DNA from: Streptomyces echinatus | Lineage (GTDB): Bacteria; Actinomycetota; Actinomycetes; Streptomycetales; Streptomycetaceae | Direction of reading: 5' to 3' | Assembly: GCF_014203595.1 (NCBI RefSeq) | Contig: NZ_JACHJK010000004.1 | Coordinates: 372,001 to 436,000 of the forward strand | Length of the DNA stretch: 64,000 nucleotides | Shown: piece after piece, positions 39,401-47,922 of the stretch | Numbering within the stretch: the first letter of the stretch is position 1 | Layout: each line of letters starts with the position of its first letter | Translations under genes and position numbers: made by a program | Notes under the pieces: model-generated | What the model saw: the letters and a program-made list of their open reading frames with translations, nothing else | Database searches by the model: none | What the model was told of the DNA's origin: nothing

Positions 39401-41911
39401 GCCTCCCGCGACGGCGCCGCCACCGCGGTGCGTGCGGGGGACACACGGCTGAGCTACGACGACTTGCGGTCCTCCGCGAACCGGCTGGCGCGGCTACTGG
39501 TGGCCGGCGGCTGCGGCCCCGAGCGGCGGGTCGCGCTGGCCCTGCCCAGGGACGAACGGCTGCCGGTCGCGATGTGGGCGGTGCTGAACTCCGGTGCCGC
39601 GTACGTGCCGGTCGACCCCGGTCATCCGGCCGAGCGGGTGCGCCACCTGGTCGAGGACGCCCGCCCGGTGCTGGCGGTGACGGACCGCGCATCCGCGGAC
39701 GTACTGCCCGAGGGGCTGCCCCGCATCGTGCTCGACGACCCGGCGACCGAGGCCGCGCTCCTCGGGCTGGAGGACGGCGACCTCACCGACGCGGACCGGT
39801 CGGCGCCGCTGCGCCCCGACGACGCGGCCTACGTGATCTACACCTCGGGATCGACCGGGCGGCCCAAGGGTGTGGTGGTCGCGCACCGCGCGGTGGCGAA
39901 CCTCTCGGCGTGGGCGGGACGGGCCTTCTCCCCGGACGTGTTCTCCGCCGCGCTGGCCACCACCTCGGCGACCTTCGACGTCTCGGTGTCGGACCTGATC
40001 CTGCCGCTGCTGCACGGCGGCAGCATCGAGGTGGTGCGCGACGTGCTCGCCCTCGCCGACGGGGACCGTACCGAGGCCAGCCTGGTCTGCACGGCGCCGT
40101 CCGCGATGTCGGCCGCGCTCGCCACCGGCCGCCGACTGCGGATCGGCACCGTCATCCTGGTGGGCGAGGCGGTCACACCGCGGCTGGTGCACGATCTGCG
40201 GGCCGCGGCCCCCGGCGTACGGATCGCGAACCTCTACGGACCGACGGAGGCCTGCGTCTACGCCACCGAGTGGTACGACGACGGCAACGCCGCCGGCGTG
40301 GCACCGATCGGCCGGGCACTCACCAACTACCGGACCTATGTGCTGGACCACGGCATGAACCCGGTGCCCGCCGGGGTCACCGGTGAGTTGTACCTCGCCG
40401 GAGCCGGTCTCGCCCGGGGCTACTCCGGGCGGCCCGGGATGACCGCCGAGCGCTTCGTCGCCTGCCCGTTCGGCGGCGCCGGGGAACGCATGTACCGCAC
40501 CGGCGACCTGGTGCGCTGGCGCTTTGACGGTCAGCTGGAGTTCGTCGGCCGGGTCGACGACCAGGTCAAGATCCGTGGCCAGCGGGCGGAGCCCGGCGAG
40601 GCCGAGGCCGTCCTCGCCCGGCACGACAGCGTCGCCCAGGTCGCGGTGATTCCGCGGCGGGACCAGCAGGGGGACACCATGCTGGTCGCGTACGCCGTGC
40701 CCGTCGACGGCCGTGAGGCGGAGCCGGCCGAGCTGATCGAGTTCGCGCGCCGGGAGCTGCCGGGCCATCTGGTCCCGTCGGCGGTCGTGCCGCTGGAGCG
40801 GCTGCCGCTGACGGCCAGCGGAAAACTGGACCGGCGGATGCTGCCGGCGCCGGGGGCCGTGCAGTCCGCCGCCGGACGCGGGCCGCGCGACGCCCGGGAG
40901 CAGGCGCTCTGCGACTTGTTCGCCGAGGTGGTCGGGGTGCCGGCGGTCGGGATCGACGACAGCTTCTTCGAGCTGGGCGGGCACTCCCTGCTCGCCACCC
41001 GGCTCGTGGCGAAGGCGCGGGACCGGCTCGGCATCGAGCTCGCCGTGCGGACCCTGTTCGAGGCGCCGACCGTGGCGGCGCTGACCGAACGTCTCGACGC
41101 GACCGGCCCGGAACGCTCCGGCGAGGACTCGCTCCAGGTCCTGCTGCCGCTGCGCGCCGAAGGCAGCCGTCCCCCGCTGTTCTGCGTGCACCCGGCGACC
41201 GGGCTCGGCTGGGTGTACGCGGGCCTGCTCGGGCAGCTCGAGAAGGACCAGCCGCTCTATGCGATCCAGGCCCGCGGCCTGGACGGGCGGGGCGGGTACG
41301 CCGCGTCGGTCGACGAGATGGCCGACGACTACCTCGCCCGGATCCGCGAGGTGCAGCCGCACGGGCCGTATCAGCTCATGGGCTGGTCGTCCGGCGGCGC
41401 GGTGGCCCACGCCATCGCCGGGCTGCTGCGTGACCAGGGAGAGCGGGTGCACCTGCTCGCCATGCTCGACACCACGGTCCCCGGGCCCGACTACACCGAT
41501 CCGGACACCGACGTGATGTTCCAGGCCCTGCGCTACGTCGGCCTGGAACTGGCGCCCACGGAGGGGGAGGAACTCGACTTCGGCCGGGTGCACGCGTTCC
41601 TGCGCGAGATCGACCACCCGCTGGCCGGTCTGGGCGAGCGCAGCCTGGCCGCGCTGCCGGAGGTCCTCGGCCGGCAGACCGCGATGCTGAGAGAGCCGTT
41701 CGGCCGTGCGGTCGACACCGACCTGCTGTTCTTCACCGCGAGGCGCAGCCACCCGGACGAGCCGGACTTCGCGGGGAGCTGGCAGCCCCTGATCAAGGGC
41801 CGGATCACGGAGATCGAGGTCGACTGCGAGCACACTCAGATGACCGAACCGCAGCAGTTGACGCGGATCGCCCCGGCCCTGCGGGCCAGGCTTCTGCCGG
41901 CCGGCCGGTGA
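30491..41911 (+). CDS. Terminal trimodular NRPS: C-A-nMT-T / C-A-T / C-A-T-TE
   Basis: 3806-residue synthetase from the ATG at 30491 (AGGAG at 30481). Module 1 has a C domain with HHIAADG near residue 129, A ([11 protein letters not shown] near 616) with an inserted methyltransferase ([11 protein letters not shown] near 978) placed before the last A motif (NGKVDRRAL near 1342), and T (GGHSLLATR near 1398). Module 2 has C (HHIAGDG near 1580), A and T. Module 3 has C (HHVAGDG near 2626), A, T (near 3499) and a type I TE with GWSSGG, Ser near 3633. Pocket residues read by eye are DVWTSAAVIK (A1, aromatic or large hydrophobic, N-methylated), DVWHISLVDK (A2, serine) and DVSCIVLVYK (A3, unassigned). 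There is no E domain. It adds the last three residues and releases the product. Confidence 0.95.
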   Translation: MIPLSHAQQRLWFLNRLEGPNATYNMPALLRLTGELDRTALVAALQDLIDRHEPLRTVFVSHDDVPGQRILAPGEARLEAAVTEVGPQELDGELAELAGRAFDLEAEIPIRARLFALSEREHVLALVIHHIAADGWSMAPLARDLTAAYEARRDGRAPDWPALPIQYADYTLWQQELLGGEDDPESLISEQVEYWRKALAGLPEELRLPVDRQRPATPGNQGGNVPFRVSAELHRKLSELAARSDASLYMVVQAGLAALLSRLGAGTDIPLGSPIAGRTEEGLDELVGFFVNTLVMRLDTAGDPSFRELIARSRQTALGAYANQELPFERLVDILRPDRTLGRHPLFQVMLAFQNNTLPQLRLPGLVVEGEQLYTETSKFDLAFSMGEQFDGEGRPLGLGGTIEYATDLFDRESVERLGARLIHVFEAMTADPGGRVGAVDVLLPGERQQVLETWNRTEREVPAAGFAELFRARAAAAPDATALVSEAATLTYGELDAAANRLARLLAGRGAGPGHLVALALPRSVELVTAMLAVAKAGAAYLPVDTGYPAERIAYMLEDSRPVLTVTTGALTGRLPAAGEVLVLDDEHTVTELHRYGTDDLPSNRTPGSPLYVIYTSGSTGKPKGVVVTDGGVASMVRSQRERLGAGPDSRVLQFSSPSFDVAFWDCCMALLNGGTLFLRSAEQLMPGRELAEFIRDQRLTHFTMPPSVLAAMPSGVLPAGLTVSVAGEACPGALVERWAPGNRMFNAYGPTETTVIATMSERLSGPDGPPIGRPVDNTRVYVLDEALRPVPAGVVGDLYVAGASLAAGYLRRPGLTAERFVACPFGGPGERMYRTGDLARLRADGQVDYAGRADAQVKIRGFRIEPGEVEAVLARHPGVQQAAVLAREDRPGDRQLAAYLVPAGDDADRDEAAERQQLGNWQATYDAHHEGLSGGLGEDFSGWNSSYTGQPIPVEEMRRWRDATVARVRELRPRRVLEIGVGSGLLLAPLAPDCESYWGTDISEVVIDRVRAQLEGRPELAGRVELRTQPAHLFDGLPTGFFDTVVLNSVIQYFPSADYLTDVLTGALDLVVPGGNVFVGDVRNLRLHRALRTSVELLAADATVRDATEVRRTVDLAVARETELLVDPDYFAGLPATADLAVKSGTDRNELTGHRYDVVLSTAPRPEPAAVRELVWGRDVAGTEALRATLAARPDALRVTGVPNRRIAGELAAVRVLEAGDLPAAPAALTADPSGLPEPGEFTALGEETGYRTAVTWAGADRDGGTLEVVFSAPGTAPVTAYRPGARPAAGGAAYTNAPAAVLASDALVESVREHLRRVVPDHLVPTAFVVLDRMPLTTNGKVDRRALPAPTVLGRTSGRGPRNDREATLCRIFAETLGLPRVGIDDGFFDLGGHSLLATRLVSRVRDALGVDLAIRDVFRTPTVAGLGDVLDKAEGTRRRVVRQRRPERTPLSHAQQRLWFLSRLEEGSATYNMPIVVRLTGDLDRTALAAAVQDVSDRHESLRTRYPDVDGVPYQDIVSPEQARIELEVTETTGEELAARLAGALGHAFDLAEELPLRVHLFALSPHEHVLALVLHHIAGDGWSMGPLTRDLTDAYAARLDGRRPRWAPLPVQYADYALWQRELLGHEDDPDSLISEQIAYWRGQLADLPENLRLPGSRPSGTGGEYHGATLSFRIDRATHRRMADLAAATGTSLYMVGQAGLAALLTRLGCGTDIPLGTPVAGRTDSALDDLIGDFLNTLVLRTDTSGNPTWHELLGRISETNLGAYANQDVPIERLVELLNPDRSAGRLPLFQVLLSLHGTPPEPAFPGLAARPEPVERIVQNKFDLAVHLRETVAEDGGPGGLDGMVEYSTDLFDAADVERLTDRLARMFAALAADPGQRIGAAGLLDEAEHEQVVRGWNDTAHEVPYATLPELFAAQAARTPDRTAVVFEGTELTYAELDARAERFARLLAEHGAGPETCVAVVLPRSETLVVTLLAVLKAGAAYLPVDPGYPAERIRYLLDDARPVLTLTEDHPLLGAEPAGDAAAAGPGACLPEHPAYVIYTSGSTGAPKGVVVSHASIVNRLTWMQGRYRLDATDRVLQKTPAGFDVSVWEFFWPLLNGATLVVARPGGHQDPAYLADLMRAQRITTAHFVPSMLAVFAAEPAAARLPDLRRLISSGEALPAELAERVGATIGAGLHNLYGPTEAAVDVTAYECRNEPGAVSVPIGSPVWNTALYVLDSALRPVPPGVAGELYIAGAQLARGYLHRPALTAERFVACPFGGAGERMYRTGDVAAWRADGQLEFLGRADDQVKVRGFRVEPAEIEAALARHEGVGRVVVVPRADASGDTRLLAYVVPAGADRPQPAALREFLGGLLPEHLVPAAFVVLDELPLTPNGKLDRRALPAPDHEGRKTGRGPRNKREETLCRIFADILGLPEVGIDEGFFDLGGHSLMATRLISLVRVTFGVDLAIRDLFTTQTVAGLVRILDQADDSRRQPVVRRRRPERVPLSHAQQRLWFLNRLEGSNAAYNLPMAARLTGRLDHRALAAAVADVTVRHETLRTVFPETDGIPHQLILTPDQARPDFEVTETDRDGLAAAIAGIAERDFDLRTDLPLRVRVLTVSPTEHVLVLVLHHVAGDGWSLVPLARDLSGAYTDRCAGRAPQWTELPVQYVDYALWQRDLLGRTDNPDSVVSEQVAYWRQALAGIPDELPLPVDRQRPKTPSYAGGSVDFGYGPELHARINKLAVDCNATAFMVVQTAFAALLTRLGAGTDIPVGSPIAGRTDEALDDLVGFFVNTLVLRTDTSGDPTFREIIDRVREANLNAYAHQDLPFEYLVEAVNPNRSAARHPLFQVMFAFQNTRDTELRLPGLTAEALEAGTDATMFDLSVQLTARYHEDGREGGARGALIYSGDLFDRETVEAIAERLLLMLEAITTDPGQRISQVELLDAAERRRILEEWNGGTAPVPSVTLPELFTASASRDGAATAVRAGDTRLSYDDLRSSANRLARLLVAGGCGPERRVALALPRDERLPVAMWAVLNSGAAYVPVDPGHPAERVRHLVEDARPVLAVTDRASADVLPEGLPRIVLDDPATEAALLGLEDGDLTDADRSAPLRPDDAAYVIYTSGSTGRPKGVVVAHRAVANLSAWAGRAFSPDVFSAALATTSATFDVSVSDLILPLLHGGSIEVVRDVLALADGDRTEASLVCTAPSAMSAALATGRRLRIGTVILVGEAVTPRLVHDLRAAAPGVRIANLYGPTEACVYATEWYDDGNAAGVAPIGRALTNYRTYVLDHGMNPVPAGVTGELYLAGAGLARGYSGRPGMTAERFVACPFGGAGERMYRTGDLVRWRFDGQLEFVGRVDDQVKIRGQRAEPGEAEAVLARHDSVAQVAVIPRRDQQGDTMLVAYAVPVDGREAEPAELIEFARRELPGHLVPSAVVPLERLPLTASGKLDRRMLPAPGAVQSAAGRGPRDAREQALCDLFAEVVGVPAVGIDDSFFELGGHSLLATRLVAKARDRLGIELAVRTLFEAPTVAALTERLDATGPERSGEDSLQVLLPLRAEGSRPPLFCVHPATGLGWVYAGLLGQLEKDQPLYAIQARGLDGRGGYAASVDEMADDYLARIREVQPHGPYQLMGWSSGGAVAHAIAGLLRDQGERVHLLAMLDTTVPGPDYTDPDTDVMFQALRYVGLELAPTEGEELDFGRVHAFLREIDHPLAGLGERSLAALPEVLGRQTAMLREPFGRAVDTDLLFFTARRSHPDEPDFAGSWQPLIKGRITEIEVDCEHTQMTEPQQLTRIAPALRARLLPAGR

Positions 41912-42057
41912 AACCCGTCGCACCGGCGGGACCGGCGGCGCCGTACACCTGGTTTGCGATTCAACATAATTTTCGGCGACGGCAGTTGGCCGCATATCAC
42001 AGTCGGGCGGCGACAAAAATGCTTGCGTGAGCCGGTGTTGCTGAGAAAGAATCGGCC

Positions 42058-42603
42058 GTGTCGCAGGTTGCTGCGATGCGGTTGCAAAACGGGGGTTGCG
42101 AGGTGAGGTTGCGCTCGTCGCGCTGCTATGGACTTCTTGCTGCCGGTTGGGCGGTGGCTTTCGCCGGTCTGCATTTCTTCTGGGCCCTCGGCGGGGAAGT
42201 AGGGCTGGATGTCTCGTCCGGTGACCGTCTCGCGTCCGAACGGCCGGCCTGGTTCGTGGTCGGCGGGCTCTGGGGAGTGGGCATTCTGTGCCTCGTCGGC
42301 GCCGCGGTGGCGCTCGGGCTGCGCCGGCGCGGTGTGCACGGGCGCCGTTGGCGTGCGCTCCGGTGGCTCGGCGTCGCGATCAGCGTGCTGCTGCTGACCC
42401 GGGGGCTTCTCGTCGAGGTGCTCCTCATCGCCGGGGCGTCGGCCGTCGGCGAGATCAGTGCCGCGCAGAAGTTCTGGACGCTCGCCCTGTGGAACCCCTG
42501 GTTCATTCTCGGTGGATTGGTGTTCGGGCTGGCAGCCCGCAGCTTCGGCAAGGGTATGGCGGGTCGGACGCCAGAAAGACGCAGTCATTCACTGACCAGA
42601 TGA
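42058..42603 (+). CDS. DUF3995-type four-helix membrane protein
   Basis: 181-residue protein with four hydrophobic segments (GLLAAGWAVAFAGLHFFWAL, FVVGGLWGVGILCLVGAAVAL, WLGVAISVLLLTRGLLVEVLL, LWNPWFILGGLVFGLAA). The early AGLHFFWALGGEVGLD pattern is that of DUF3995 proteins; function unknown. GTG starts at 42058 and 42103 are both possible; the latter has GGGGG upstream. The 146-bp gap after the NRPS stop is locally AT-rich (CAACATAATTTTC near 41963) and probably holds its promoter. Confidence 0.75.
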   Translation: MSQVAAMRLQNGGCEVRLRSSRCYGLLAAGWAVAFAGLHFFWALGGEVGLDVSSGDRLASERPAWFVVGGLWGVGILCLVGAAVALGLRRRGVHGRRWRALRWLGVAISVLLLTRGLLVEVLLIAGASAVGEISAAQKFWTLALWNPWFILGGLVFGLAARSFGKGMAGRTPERRSHSLTR

Positions 42604-42657
42604 CACGGCGTCACAGCATCACAATTATCCGGCGATACGGGGGAGTGACTGTCCCGG

Positions 42658-44055
42658 ATGGCGCTTCGCAAGGCATCGGATTTCATAGAACAGCTGCGGG
42701 AACTTCGGCTGAGTGTCGGCCAGCCTTCCATGCGGCATTTGCAACGGTTGGGAGGACAGACCAGAGCGGCCAATGGTGACGCGGTGGACGCGCTGCCACG
42801 GAGTACGGTTTCCACGGTCCTGCGTGGGAACAAGCTGCCGCGATCGGAGTTCGTCTCCGCGTTCGTGACGGCCTGCCTGGTGTACGGCGGGCAGCCCCCG
42901 GAGAAGGTGGCGGAGGAGACCGAGCGCTGGCTCGCCCGGTGGCGAGTCCTGTACGCCGCGGAGACCAAGGAAGGCCCGGAGGGGGAGACCGCCCAGGGCG
43001 ACCCGGTCACCGAGACACCGAAGGCGTGGAACGTGCCTCATCACCTCCCGCTCGACGTGGGGTGCCTGATCGGCCGCGGGGCGGCGCTCAAGGCCGCTGA
43101 CGAGCTGGTCCAGCGGCACAAGAACAGCGTCTTCCTCGTCTCGGGTCCGGTCGGCGTCGGCAAGAGCGCGTTCGCCATCCGGTGGGCGCACAGCATGGTC
43201 GACGACTTTCCGGACGGCCGGCTGTACGTCGATCTGCGGGGCGAGCACGGGGCGCTGGACGCCGAGCAGGCCCTGGGCGTGCTGCTCGGTGGCCTGGGTG
43301 TGCACGAGGACGACTGCCCGGCGGATCCGCGGCGGCGGGTCGAGCGTTACCGGTCGCTGCTCGCCCATCGCAGAGTGCTCGTCGTGCTCGACAACGCCAG
43401 TGACACCGACCAGGTGCGCCCGCTGCTGGCGACCGGGGAGCACTGCCGGACCATCGTCACCAGCCGCAACCGGATGTCGGGGTTACTGGTCCGGGAGGCC
43501 GCGCGCCGGCTGACCCTGGACGTACTCGCTCCGGAGGCGGCGTGCGCGGTGCTGAGCGCCATCATCGACCGGGAGTACCTGGTGGACGCGCAGGCCGAGC
43601 TGGAGGAACTGGCGCGGTTGTGCGGGTATCTGCCGCTCGTGCTGCGGCTGGCCGCCGTGAAGTTCGCCGATCGGCCCGGACAGGGCTTCAGGCACTTCGT
43701 CCGCACCATGCGCGACGACAGTCAGTTGCTCTCCCTGGCGCTCGACGGTGATCATGGCAGCTCCATCCGGGCCGAACTGGAGTTCTCCTACCGCAGACTC
43801 TGCTGCGAGGCGAAACGGTACTTCTGGAAGATCGGTCTCGCCGGCGACGCCGGATTCACGCTGGAGAGCGGAGCGGCGCTCGCCGGGATACCGCTCGCCG
43901 AGGCCGACCGGCTGACCGCCGTACTGGAGTCGGAGCACCTGGTGTCGGAGGTCGGCAGACGCAAGTTCACCATGCACCGGGTGCTGCAGGCGTTCGCCCG
44001 GACGAAGGCGAGGGAGCAGGCGGCCTGTGAGCCCCGCACCTTAGCGGTGGCGTGA
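42658..44055 (+). CDS. Cluster regulator: N-terminal HTH fused to NB-ARC (STAND) ATPase
   Basis: 465-residue protein. Residues 1-100 resemble an XRE-type helix-turn-helix (FIEQLRELRLSVGQPSMRHL, LPRSTVSTVLRGNKLPRSEF). Residues about 135-460 are an NB-ARC nucleotide switch with Walker A GPVGVGKSAFA, Walker B RVLVVLDNASD, and a winged-helix end (LVSEVGRRKFTMHRVLQAFA). The SARP/BTAD domain and TPR repeats of AfsR-like proteins are absent. Leucine codons 276 (43483-43485) and 462 (44041-44043) are TTA, a strong sign of bldA control. It is the only clear DNA-binding regulator in the visible cluster and so the candidate for the GTC boxes (inference). It overlaps the convergent dehydratase gene by 15 bp. 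Confidence 0.88.
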   Translation: MALRKASDFIEQLRELRLSVGQPSMRHLQRLGGQTRAANGDAVDALPRSTVSTVLRGNKLPRSEFVSAFVTACLVYGGQPPEKVAEETERWLARWRVLYAAETKEGPEGETAQGDPVTETPKAWNVPHHLPLDVGCLIGRGAALKAADELVQRHKNSVFLVSGPVGVGKSAFAIRWAHSMVDDFPDGRLYVDLRGEHGALDAEQALGVLLGGLGVHEDDCPADPRRRVERYRSLLAHRRVLVVLDNASDTDQVRPLLATGEHCRTIVTSRNRMSGLLVREAARRLTLDVLAPEAACAVLSAIIDREYLVDAQAELEELARLCGYLPLVLRLAAVKFADRPGQGFRHFVRTMRDDSQLLSLALDGDHGSSIRAELEFSYRRLCCEAKRYFWKIGLAGDAGFTLESGAALAGIPLAEADRLTAVLESEHLVSEVGRRKFTMHRVLQAFARTKAREQAACEPRTLAVA

Positions 44056-44553
44056 AGCGGAGGACGCCTCGGCGGCGGCTCCCGGCGCCCCGCCGGTGAC
44101 CACGGCGGCCGGACGTGCCACGGCGATCAGGGATCCGACCGTCAGGATCACCTGGTCGCCCACCCGGCTCTCGCCGGACATGAACGCGCCGCCGTCCACC
44201 AGCTGCTCGACGCGCACCTGGTGACGGATCACGTCGCCGGGGAACGCGGAACCGGTGAAGACGCAGTTCCGCAGGCGGCCGACCATCGGCAGGCCGTCCC
44301 CGGCGGCCCCCGGGCTGCCGAGCCAGAGCAGCGCGGCGGACTGCCCGAACGATTCGAGGATCATGGACCGCGGGTAGGCGTACCGCTCGGCCGGCAGGTC
44401 GTCGGCCATGTCCTGGTAGCAGGGCTCGCTGCCGGTCACGGCCTTGGCGGTCCCGATGGTGCGGCCGGGGTCGAAGCCGGTGACGCGGTCCACCAGCACC
44501 ATCGGGTGCCGGACCGGGAGGAGCGCGAGGAGCCGCGCGTACCCGGAGTTCAT
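44041..44553 (-). CDS. FabZ-like half-dehydratase (Glu kept, His lost)
   Basis: 170-residue hotdog protein. RHPMVLVDRVTGFD aligns with the FabZ RYPFLLVDRV segment, and PRSMILESFGQSAALLW with FabZ PGVLIIEAMAQAAG, so the catalytic acid (Glu) is retained. The GHFP histidine region is replaced by MADDLPAERYAY. It is the last gene of the PKS operon and overlaps the previous gene, a second hotdog protein with the opposite complement, by four bases (ATGA). The two probably form one heterodimeric beta-hydroxyacyl-ACP dehydratase, as described for polyene type II PKS systems. Confidence 0.85.
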   Translation of the reverse strand: MNSGYARLLALLPVRHPMVLVDRVTGFDPGRTIGTAKAVTGSEPCYQDMADDLPAERYAYPRSMILESFGQSAALLWLGSPGAAGDGLPMVGRLRNCVFTGSAFPGDVIRHQVRVEQLVDGGAFMSGESRVGDQVILTVGSLIAVARPAAVVTGGAPGAAAEASSASRHR

Positions 44554-44999
44554 GAGGTGCCTCCCCGGACGAGTTCGACGGTGGCCTTCGCGACCTGGAC
44601 GCCGTCGGCGCGGCGGCAGTCGAGCGCGGCCCGCAGGGCGCCCGGACGTCCGGGCGTCACCCGGATCAGCAGCCGGAGTCCGTCGCCCTCGAGCATCGGC
44701 CTGAGCACCCGCGCGGAGTCGAGCGTCCCCAGTTCGAGCCAGTCCTCTCCCGGGCCGCCCGGACCCAGGTGCGCGGCGAGCGACGGGACACGATGGAGCT
44801 CGGCGCCGACCGCCTGCCGGATGCCGTCGAGCAGGAAGACCGCCGGATAGAGGGTGACCCCCGGGAAGTGCCCGGCGAGGTAGGGGTCGGTGGACCGCAC
44901 CACCTTGTCCGCCTCGATCAGCAGCTCGTCGGCCTCGGCGCGGGCCGTGATCCGGTCGGCGCCGTCGAGCGGCCTGGCGTAGCCGCGCCGCCCGCTCAC
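44550..44999 (-). CDS. FabA/FabZ-like half-dehydratase (His kept, Glu to Asp)
   Basis: 149-residue hotdog protein from the GTG at 44999. DPYLAGHFPGVTLYPAVFLLDG matches the FabZ GHFP block, retaining the catalytic histidine; the position of the catalytic glutamate is Asp (FLLDGIRQAV). It is the partner of the downstream protein, which has Glu but no His. Translation is coupled on both sides (four-base overlaps with 44996 and 44553). It is predicted to dehydrate 3-hydroxyacyl-ACP during polyene chain growth. Confidence 0.82.
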   Translation of the reverse strand: MSGRRGYARPLDGADRITARAEADELLIEADKVVRSTDPYLAGHFPGVTLYPAVFLLDGIRQAVGAELHRVPSLAAHLGPGGPGEDWLELGTLDSARVLRPMLEGDGLRLLIRVTPGRPGALRAALDCRRADGVQVAKATVELVRGGTS

Positions 45000-45379
45000 A
45001 GGAACCACACTCCGGCGTAGTCGCCCCAGCGAGCCGCGAGCCGGGCGGTGTCCAGCCGGGTGACGCCGGGGAGCAGGGGAGCGCGGTCCAGGCCGAAGGC
45101 CGCCAGCCCGGGCTCGTCGACGTAGACCGCCGCTCCCTTGGCCACCAGCGCGCCGACGGACCGCCGTGGGTCCGCGAGGGTGGTCAGCACCGTCGGGCCC
45201 ACCTGAAGCGCGGGCGGCGGAGCGGCACCGGCGAGGGCGGCGGTCACGCTCGTCCCGCGCAGCACCACGTCCATGCCGCCGAGCTGGTCGCCGAGCATCT
45301 CGACGCCGTAGAGCGCGTCGAAGAACTGCGCCTCCGCGCTGCCGCGGTAGCCGCGGTCGATGATGACCAGGTAGGTCAC
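44996..45379 (-). CDS. DsrE/DsrH-fold small protein 3
   Basis: 127-residue protein beginning MTYLVIIDRGYRGSAEAQFF, with a central MDVVLRGTSV strand and AAVYVDEPGLAAFGL, ending GDYAGVWFL. The alternating strand-helix pattern, the late 'xVYVDxxGLxxxG' segment and the terminal strand resemble the DsrE/F/H (TusD/C/B) sulfur-relay fold, closest to the TusB/DsrH type. It contains no cysteine. It abuts the preceding gene directly and overlaps the dehydratase gene by four bases. Its role in polyketide assembly is unknown. Confidence 0.6.
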   Translation of the reverse strand: MTYLVIIDRGYRGSAEAQFFDALYGVEMLGDQLGGMDVVLRGTSVTAALAGAAPPPALQVGPTVLTTLADPRRSVGALVAKGAAVYVDEPGLAAFGLDRAPLLPGVTRLDTARLAARWGDYAGVWFL

Positions 45380-45793
45380 CTACGCACCTCCGATGTAGAG
45401 GGTCCGGTGTGCCGCGGCGACCGTCGCCGCCAGCCGGGCGTCGGAGCGCAGCCGGACCTCGGCGATGTGGTCCCGGGCGCCGCGCTCGGCGCTGCAGGCC
45501 GTGCAGACGATCCAGCTGAAGCGGCCCTTGTACGCGGTGAGCAGGCCCCGGATCAGCGCGCCGGCCGTCGGCGCCGGTGTTGCCGGGTCGCGCAGGTCGG
45601 CGGGTTTGGTCTCGCCCAGCGAGGACTGGGTCAGCATGGTGTTGTAGCCGCACGCCCACACCCGGATGGTGCGCTCCCGCTCCAGCACGGCCTGGGCCAG
45701 CCGGAGCACCGTGGTCAGGGCGTCGGTCGTGTGGGGCGGTGCCGTGAGGACGACCAGCACGTCCCAGGTGCGGCGTTCGACGGTCGCGGCCAT
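45380..45793 (-). CDS. DsrE/TusD-like protein 2 with CxxC
   Basis: 137-residue protein with a DsrE-like layout: DVLVVLTAPPHTTDALTTVLRLAQ (first strand and helix), then ERTIRVWACGYNTML, a hydrophobic core FSWIVCTACSAERG and the final strand HRTLYIGG. The cysteine pair in IVCTACSAERG falls where TusD/DsrE proteins have their persulfide-carrying cysteine. It is the middle member of three consecutive DsrE-type genes, the only one with a plausible active thiol. Family assignment is by fold pattern only. Confidence 0.65.
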   Translation of the reverse strand: MAATVERRTWDVLVVLTAPPHTTDALTTVLRLAQAVLERERTIRVWACGYNTMLTQSSLGETKPADLRDPATPAPTAGALIRGLLTAYKGRFSWIVCTACSAERGARDHIAEVRLRSDARLAATVAAAHRTLYIGGA

Positions 45794-45795
45794 GG

Positions 45796-46131
45796 TCAGT
45801 GCCACACCACCCGGGTGCCGGGCTCCAGCAGCCAGTCCGCCAGGTCGCCCATGCCGGTGGTCCGCAGCCCGGGGGCCAGCGGTGCGGCGTGCAGCGCCCG
45901 GTGGGCGAGGGTGAACTCGTCGATCCACGCCTGCCCACCGGCACCGAGGAACCGCGTCAGCCCGGCGCTCACCCCGCGAATCCCGAGCGCGACCCCGTCC
46001 GCGGCGAGGAACAGGCGCACCCGCTCACCGGCTCCGGCGAGCGCGGCGGCGTCGGCCAGGAAGCGGTCCGCGGTGTCGCCGGACCGGGTCTCCACGAGCA
46101 GGTACTGCTCGGCCGGGAGGTCCTGGGTCAT
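45796..46131 (-). CDS. DsrE-fold small protein 1
   Basis: 111-residue protein, QYLLVETRSGDTADRFLADAA at the start, VRLFLAADGVALGIRG in the middle, and MGDLADWLLEPGTRVVWH at the end. The end resembles the TusD C-terminus (LxALAEASLxxDRVVxF). It lacks cysteine. It overlaps the ACP gene by four bases (ATGA at 46128-46131), which ties it tightly to the PKS. It is the first of three DsrE-like genes; together they resemble a TusBCD/DsrEFH heteromer. Confidence 0.6.
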   Translation of the reverse strand: MTQDLPAEQYLLVETRSGDTADRFLADAAALAGAGERVRLFLAADGVALGIRGVSAGLTRFLGAGGQAWIDEFTLAHRALHAAPLAPGLRTTGMGDLADWLLEPGTRVVWH

Positions 46132-46388
46132 GCCGCCGACGTCCGCAGCTTCCGGAGCAGCAGCGCGGAGATGTCGGACATGGTCCGCACGTCCCCGATC
46201 TCATGCGATTCGATCTTGACCCGGTAGTGCCGCTCCAGGGTGACGGCCAGCTCCATGGCCAGGAGGGAGTCGACGCCGAGGTCGCGGACGAAGTCGATCT
46301 CCGGTGTGATCGACTCTCCGTCGACCTCCAGCACATCGGCGATCAGCTCACGCAGCTCTTCGGAGTCGAGGGGGGCTTCGGCGGTCAT
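46128..46388 (-). CDS. Acyl carrier protein (operon ACP 2)
   Basis: 86-residue discrete ACP with the phosphopantetheine serine at residue 41 in DLGVDSLLAMEL, an acidic helix 2 region and the typical four-helix spacing. It has its own ribosome site (GGAAGGGATCC before the ATG). Of the two ACPs in this operon it is the one next to the DsrE trio and the isomerase-like gene, so it may carry intermediates for those steps (inference). Confidence 0.93.
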   Translation of the reverse strand: MTAEAPLDSEELRELIADVLEVDGESITPEIDFVRDLGVDSLLAMELAVTLERHYRVKIESHEIGDVRTMSDISALLLRKLRTSAA

Positions 46389-46429
46389 GGGGATCCCTTC
46401 CGTGGTTCGTCTTCGCGGCGGTCGCGGCG

Positions 46430-47146
46430 TCAGCCGCAGCCGCCCGCGTGGCCGGCATCGCCGCCGGCCGCTGTCGGCTCGGGCACCAGACCCGCTTCGT
46501 CCAGCCAGGTGAGCTCGGCGTCCGGACCCGGTTCCTGGCCCCGGACCTTCGCGACGTAGGCGCGCAACCGGTCGGCGCCGAAGAACTTGTCGTGGCCGTG
46601 GACGAAGAAGGGGACGCCGAACAGGCCGTCCTTGTACGAGCGGGTCAGCACCTCGGCTCCCCGGCGCCGCAGCTCCGGATCGTCCGGGGCGCCGGCCACC
46701 AGGGCGGGGTCCAGACCGAGTTCGGCGGCGAGCTCGGCGATGACGGCCCGGTCGGTGATGTCCCGGCTCTGCTGCCAGCGGGCGCGGTAGGCCAGTGCCA
46801 CGTACTCCCGGCCCAGGCCGGCGTCCTCGGCCACCAGGTAGCCGAGGTGGGCGATCTCCCAGTTCGGGTCGCGGTCCACCGGCCAGGTGACGGAGAGTCC
46901 GCGGGCCCCGGCCAGCCGGCGGGCGTCCTGGAGGATGTAGAAGTTCTTCGCGCGGGACATCTCCACGATCGGCAGCTGGACGCCGTCCTTCTCCAGCAGT
47001 GCCTGGGTCTGGTCGTCCGGCTCCCAGAACGGGATCCACTCGATCGCGTCCGCCACATCGGGGTAGCGGTCCATCAGGTCGCGGTAGGCGAACCACGAGT
47101 ACGGGCTGCGCAGCGAGAAGTACCAGCGGGGTGGTTTCCGGGCCAT
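46430..47146 (-). CDS. DsbA-family / 2-hydroxychromene-2-carboxylate isomerase-like protein
   Basis: 238-residue thioredoxin-fold protein of the HCCA isomerase/kappa-GST group. WYFSLRSPYSWFAYRDL contains the SPYS active-site serine typical of these isomerases instead of CxxC, and the cis-proline loop is FGVPFFVHGHDKFFGADRL. HCCA isomerases use glutathione-like thiols; in polyene and cinnamoyl type clusters homologues have been proposed to isomerise double bonds. It lies between the KR and ACP genes. The last residues (DAGHAGGCG) end in a cysteine. Confidence 0.85.
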   Translation of the reverse strand: MARKPPRWYFSLRSPYSWFAYRDLMDRYPDVADAIEWIPFWEPDDQTQALLEKDGVQLPIVEMSRAKNFYILQDARRLAGARGLSVTWPVDRDPNWEIAHLGYLVAEDAGLGREYVALAYRARWQQSRDITDRAVIAELAAELGLDPALVAGAPDDPELRRRGAEVLTRSYKDGLFGVPFFVHGHDKFFGADRLRAYVAKVRGQEPGPDAELTWLDEAGLVPEPTAAGGDAGHAGGCG

Positions 47147-47175
47147 GTCGGGTGGCCTCCTTTCGGGTGGGGCGC

Positions 47176-47922
47176 TCAGAGCGAGATGCCGCCGTCGATC
47201 TCCAGTACCGTTCCGGTGACGAAGGACGCGCGGGGGGAGAGCAGGAACGACACCGCGTCCGCCACCTCCTCGGGCCGGCCCGTCCGGCGCAGCGCCGTCG
47301 CCCCGACGGCCTCCTTGACGACCGTCTCGGACAGGACAGCGGTCATGTCGGTGTCGATGAACCCGGGGGCGACCACGTTCGCGCGGATCGCGTACGGGCC
47401 CACCTCCTTGGCCAGCGACCGCGTGAACCCGATGATCCCGGCCTTGGCGGCCGCGTAGTTGGTCTGCCGGGCGTGGCCCTGCACGCCCGCGACCGACGAG
47501 AGGTTGACGATCGCGCCGGACCGGCTCTTCATCATCTCGAAGATCGCGGAGCGGCAGACGTTGTACATGCCGTCGAGGTTGATGTCGAGGACGGTGTGCC
47601 AGTCCTCGTCCGCCATCAGCACCAGCGCGCTGTCCCTGGTCACACCCGCGGAGGTCACCACCGCGTCGACCGGGCCCAGTTCGTCCGCCGTGTCACGCAC
47701 CCAGGCGCGTACGGCCTCGGCGTCGGTCACGTCGACCCGGGTGGCGACCGCGCGCCTGCCCAGCCCGGCGATCTCCTTCTCCAGCTCCCGGGCCGGCTCC
47801 TCGCCGCTGACGTAGCAGAACGCGACGTCGTAGCCGTCCTGGGCCAGGCGGCGCACGACCGCCCGGCCGATGCCGCGGGAGCCGCCGCTCACCAGCGCGA
47901 CCGGTGTCGGGGTTTCAGGCAT
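47176..47922 (-). CDS. 3-oxoacyl-ACP reductase (KR, FabG type)
   Basis: 248-residue SDR from the ATG at 47922. It shows the NADPH motif [22 protein letters not shown], catalytic Ser in [11 protein letters not shown] and Tyr/Lys in [19 protein letters not shown], and the FabG-type end [16 protein letters not shown]. All catalytic residues are present. It would reduce each beta-keto group during polyene chain growth. It overlaps the upstream CLF gene by eight bases. Confidence 0.95.
   Translation of the reverse strand: MPETPTPVALVSGGSRGIGRAVVRRLAQDGYDVAFCYVSGEEPARELEKEIAGLGRRAVATRVDVTDAEAVRAWVRDTADELGPVDAVVTSAGVTRDSALVLMADEDWHTVLDINLDGMYNVCRSAIFEMMKSRSGAIVNLSSVAGVQGHARQTNYAAAKAGIIGFTRSLAKEVGPYAIRANVVAPGFIDTDMTAVLSETVVKEAVGATALRRTGRPEEVADAVSFLLSPRASFVTGTVLEIDGGISL

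Noticed and set aside
39494..42016. An 840-codon antisense frame over the end of the NRPS
   Set aside because: Same shadow effect; the sense frame shows complete A, T and TE domains here.
44996..46131. A genuine dissimilatory sulfur oxidation or tRNA thiolation locus
   Set aside because: Only DsrE-fold subunits occur; no dsrAB, dsrC/tusE, tusA or mnmA is present, and the genes are embedded in a PKS operon.
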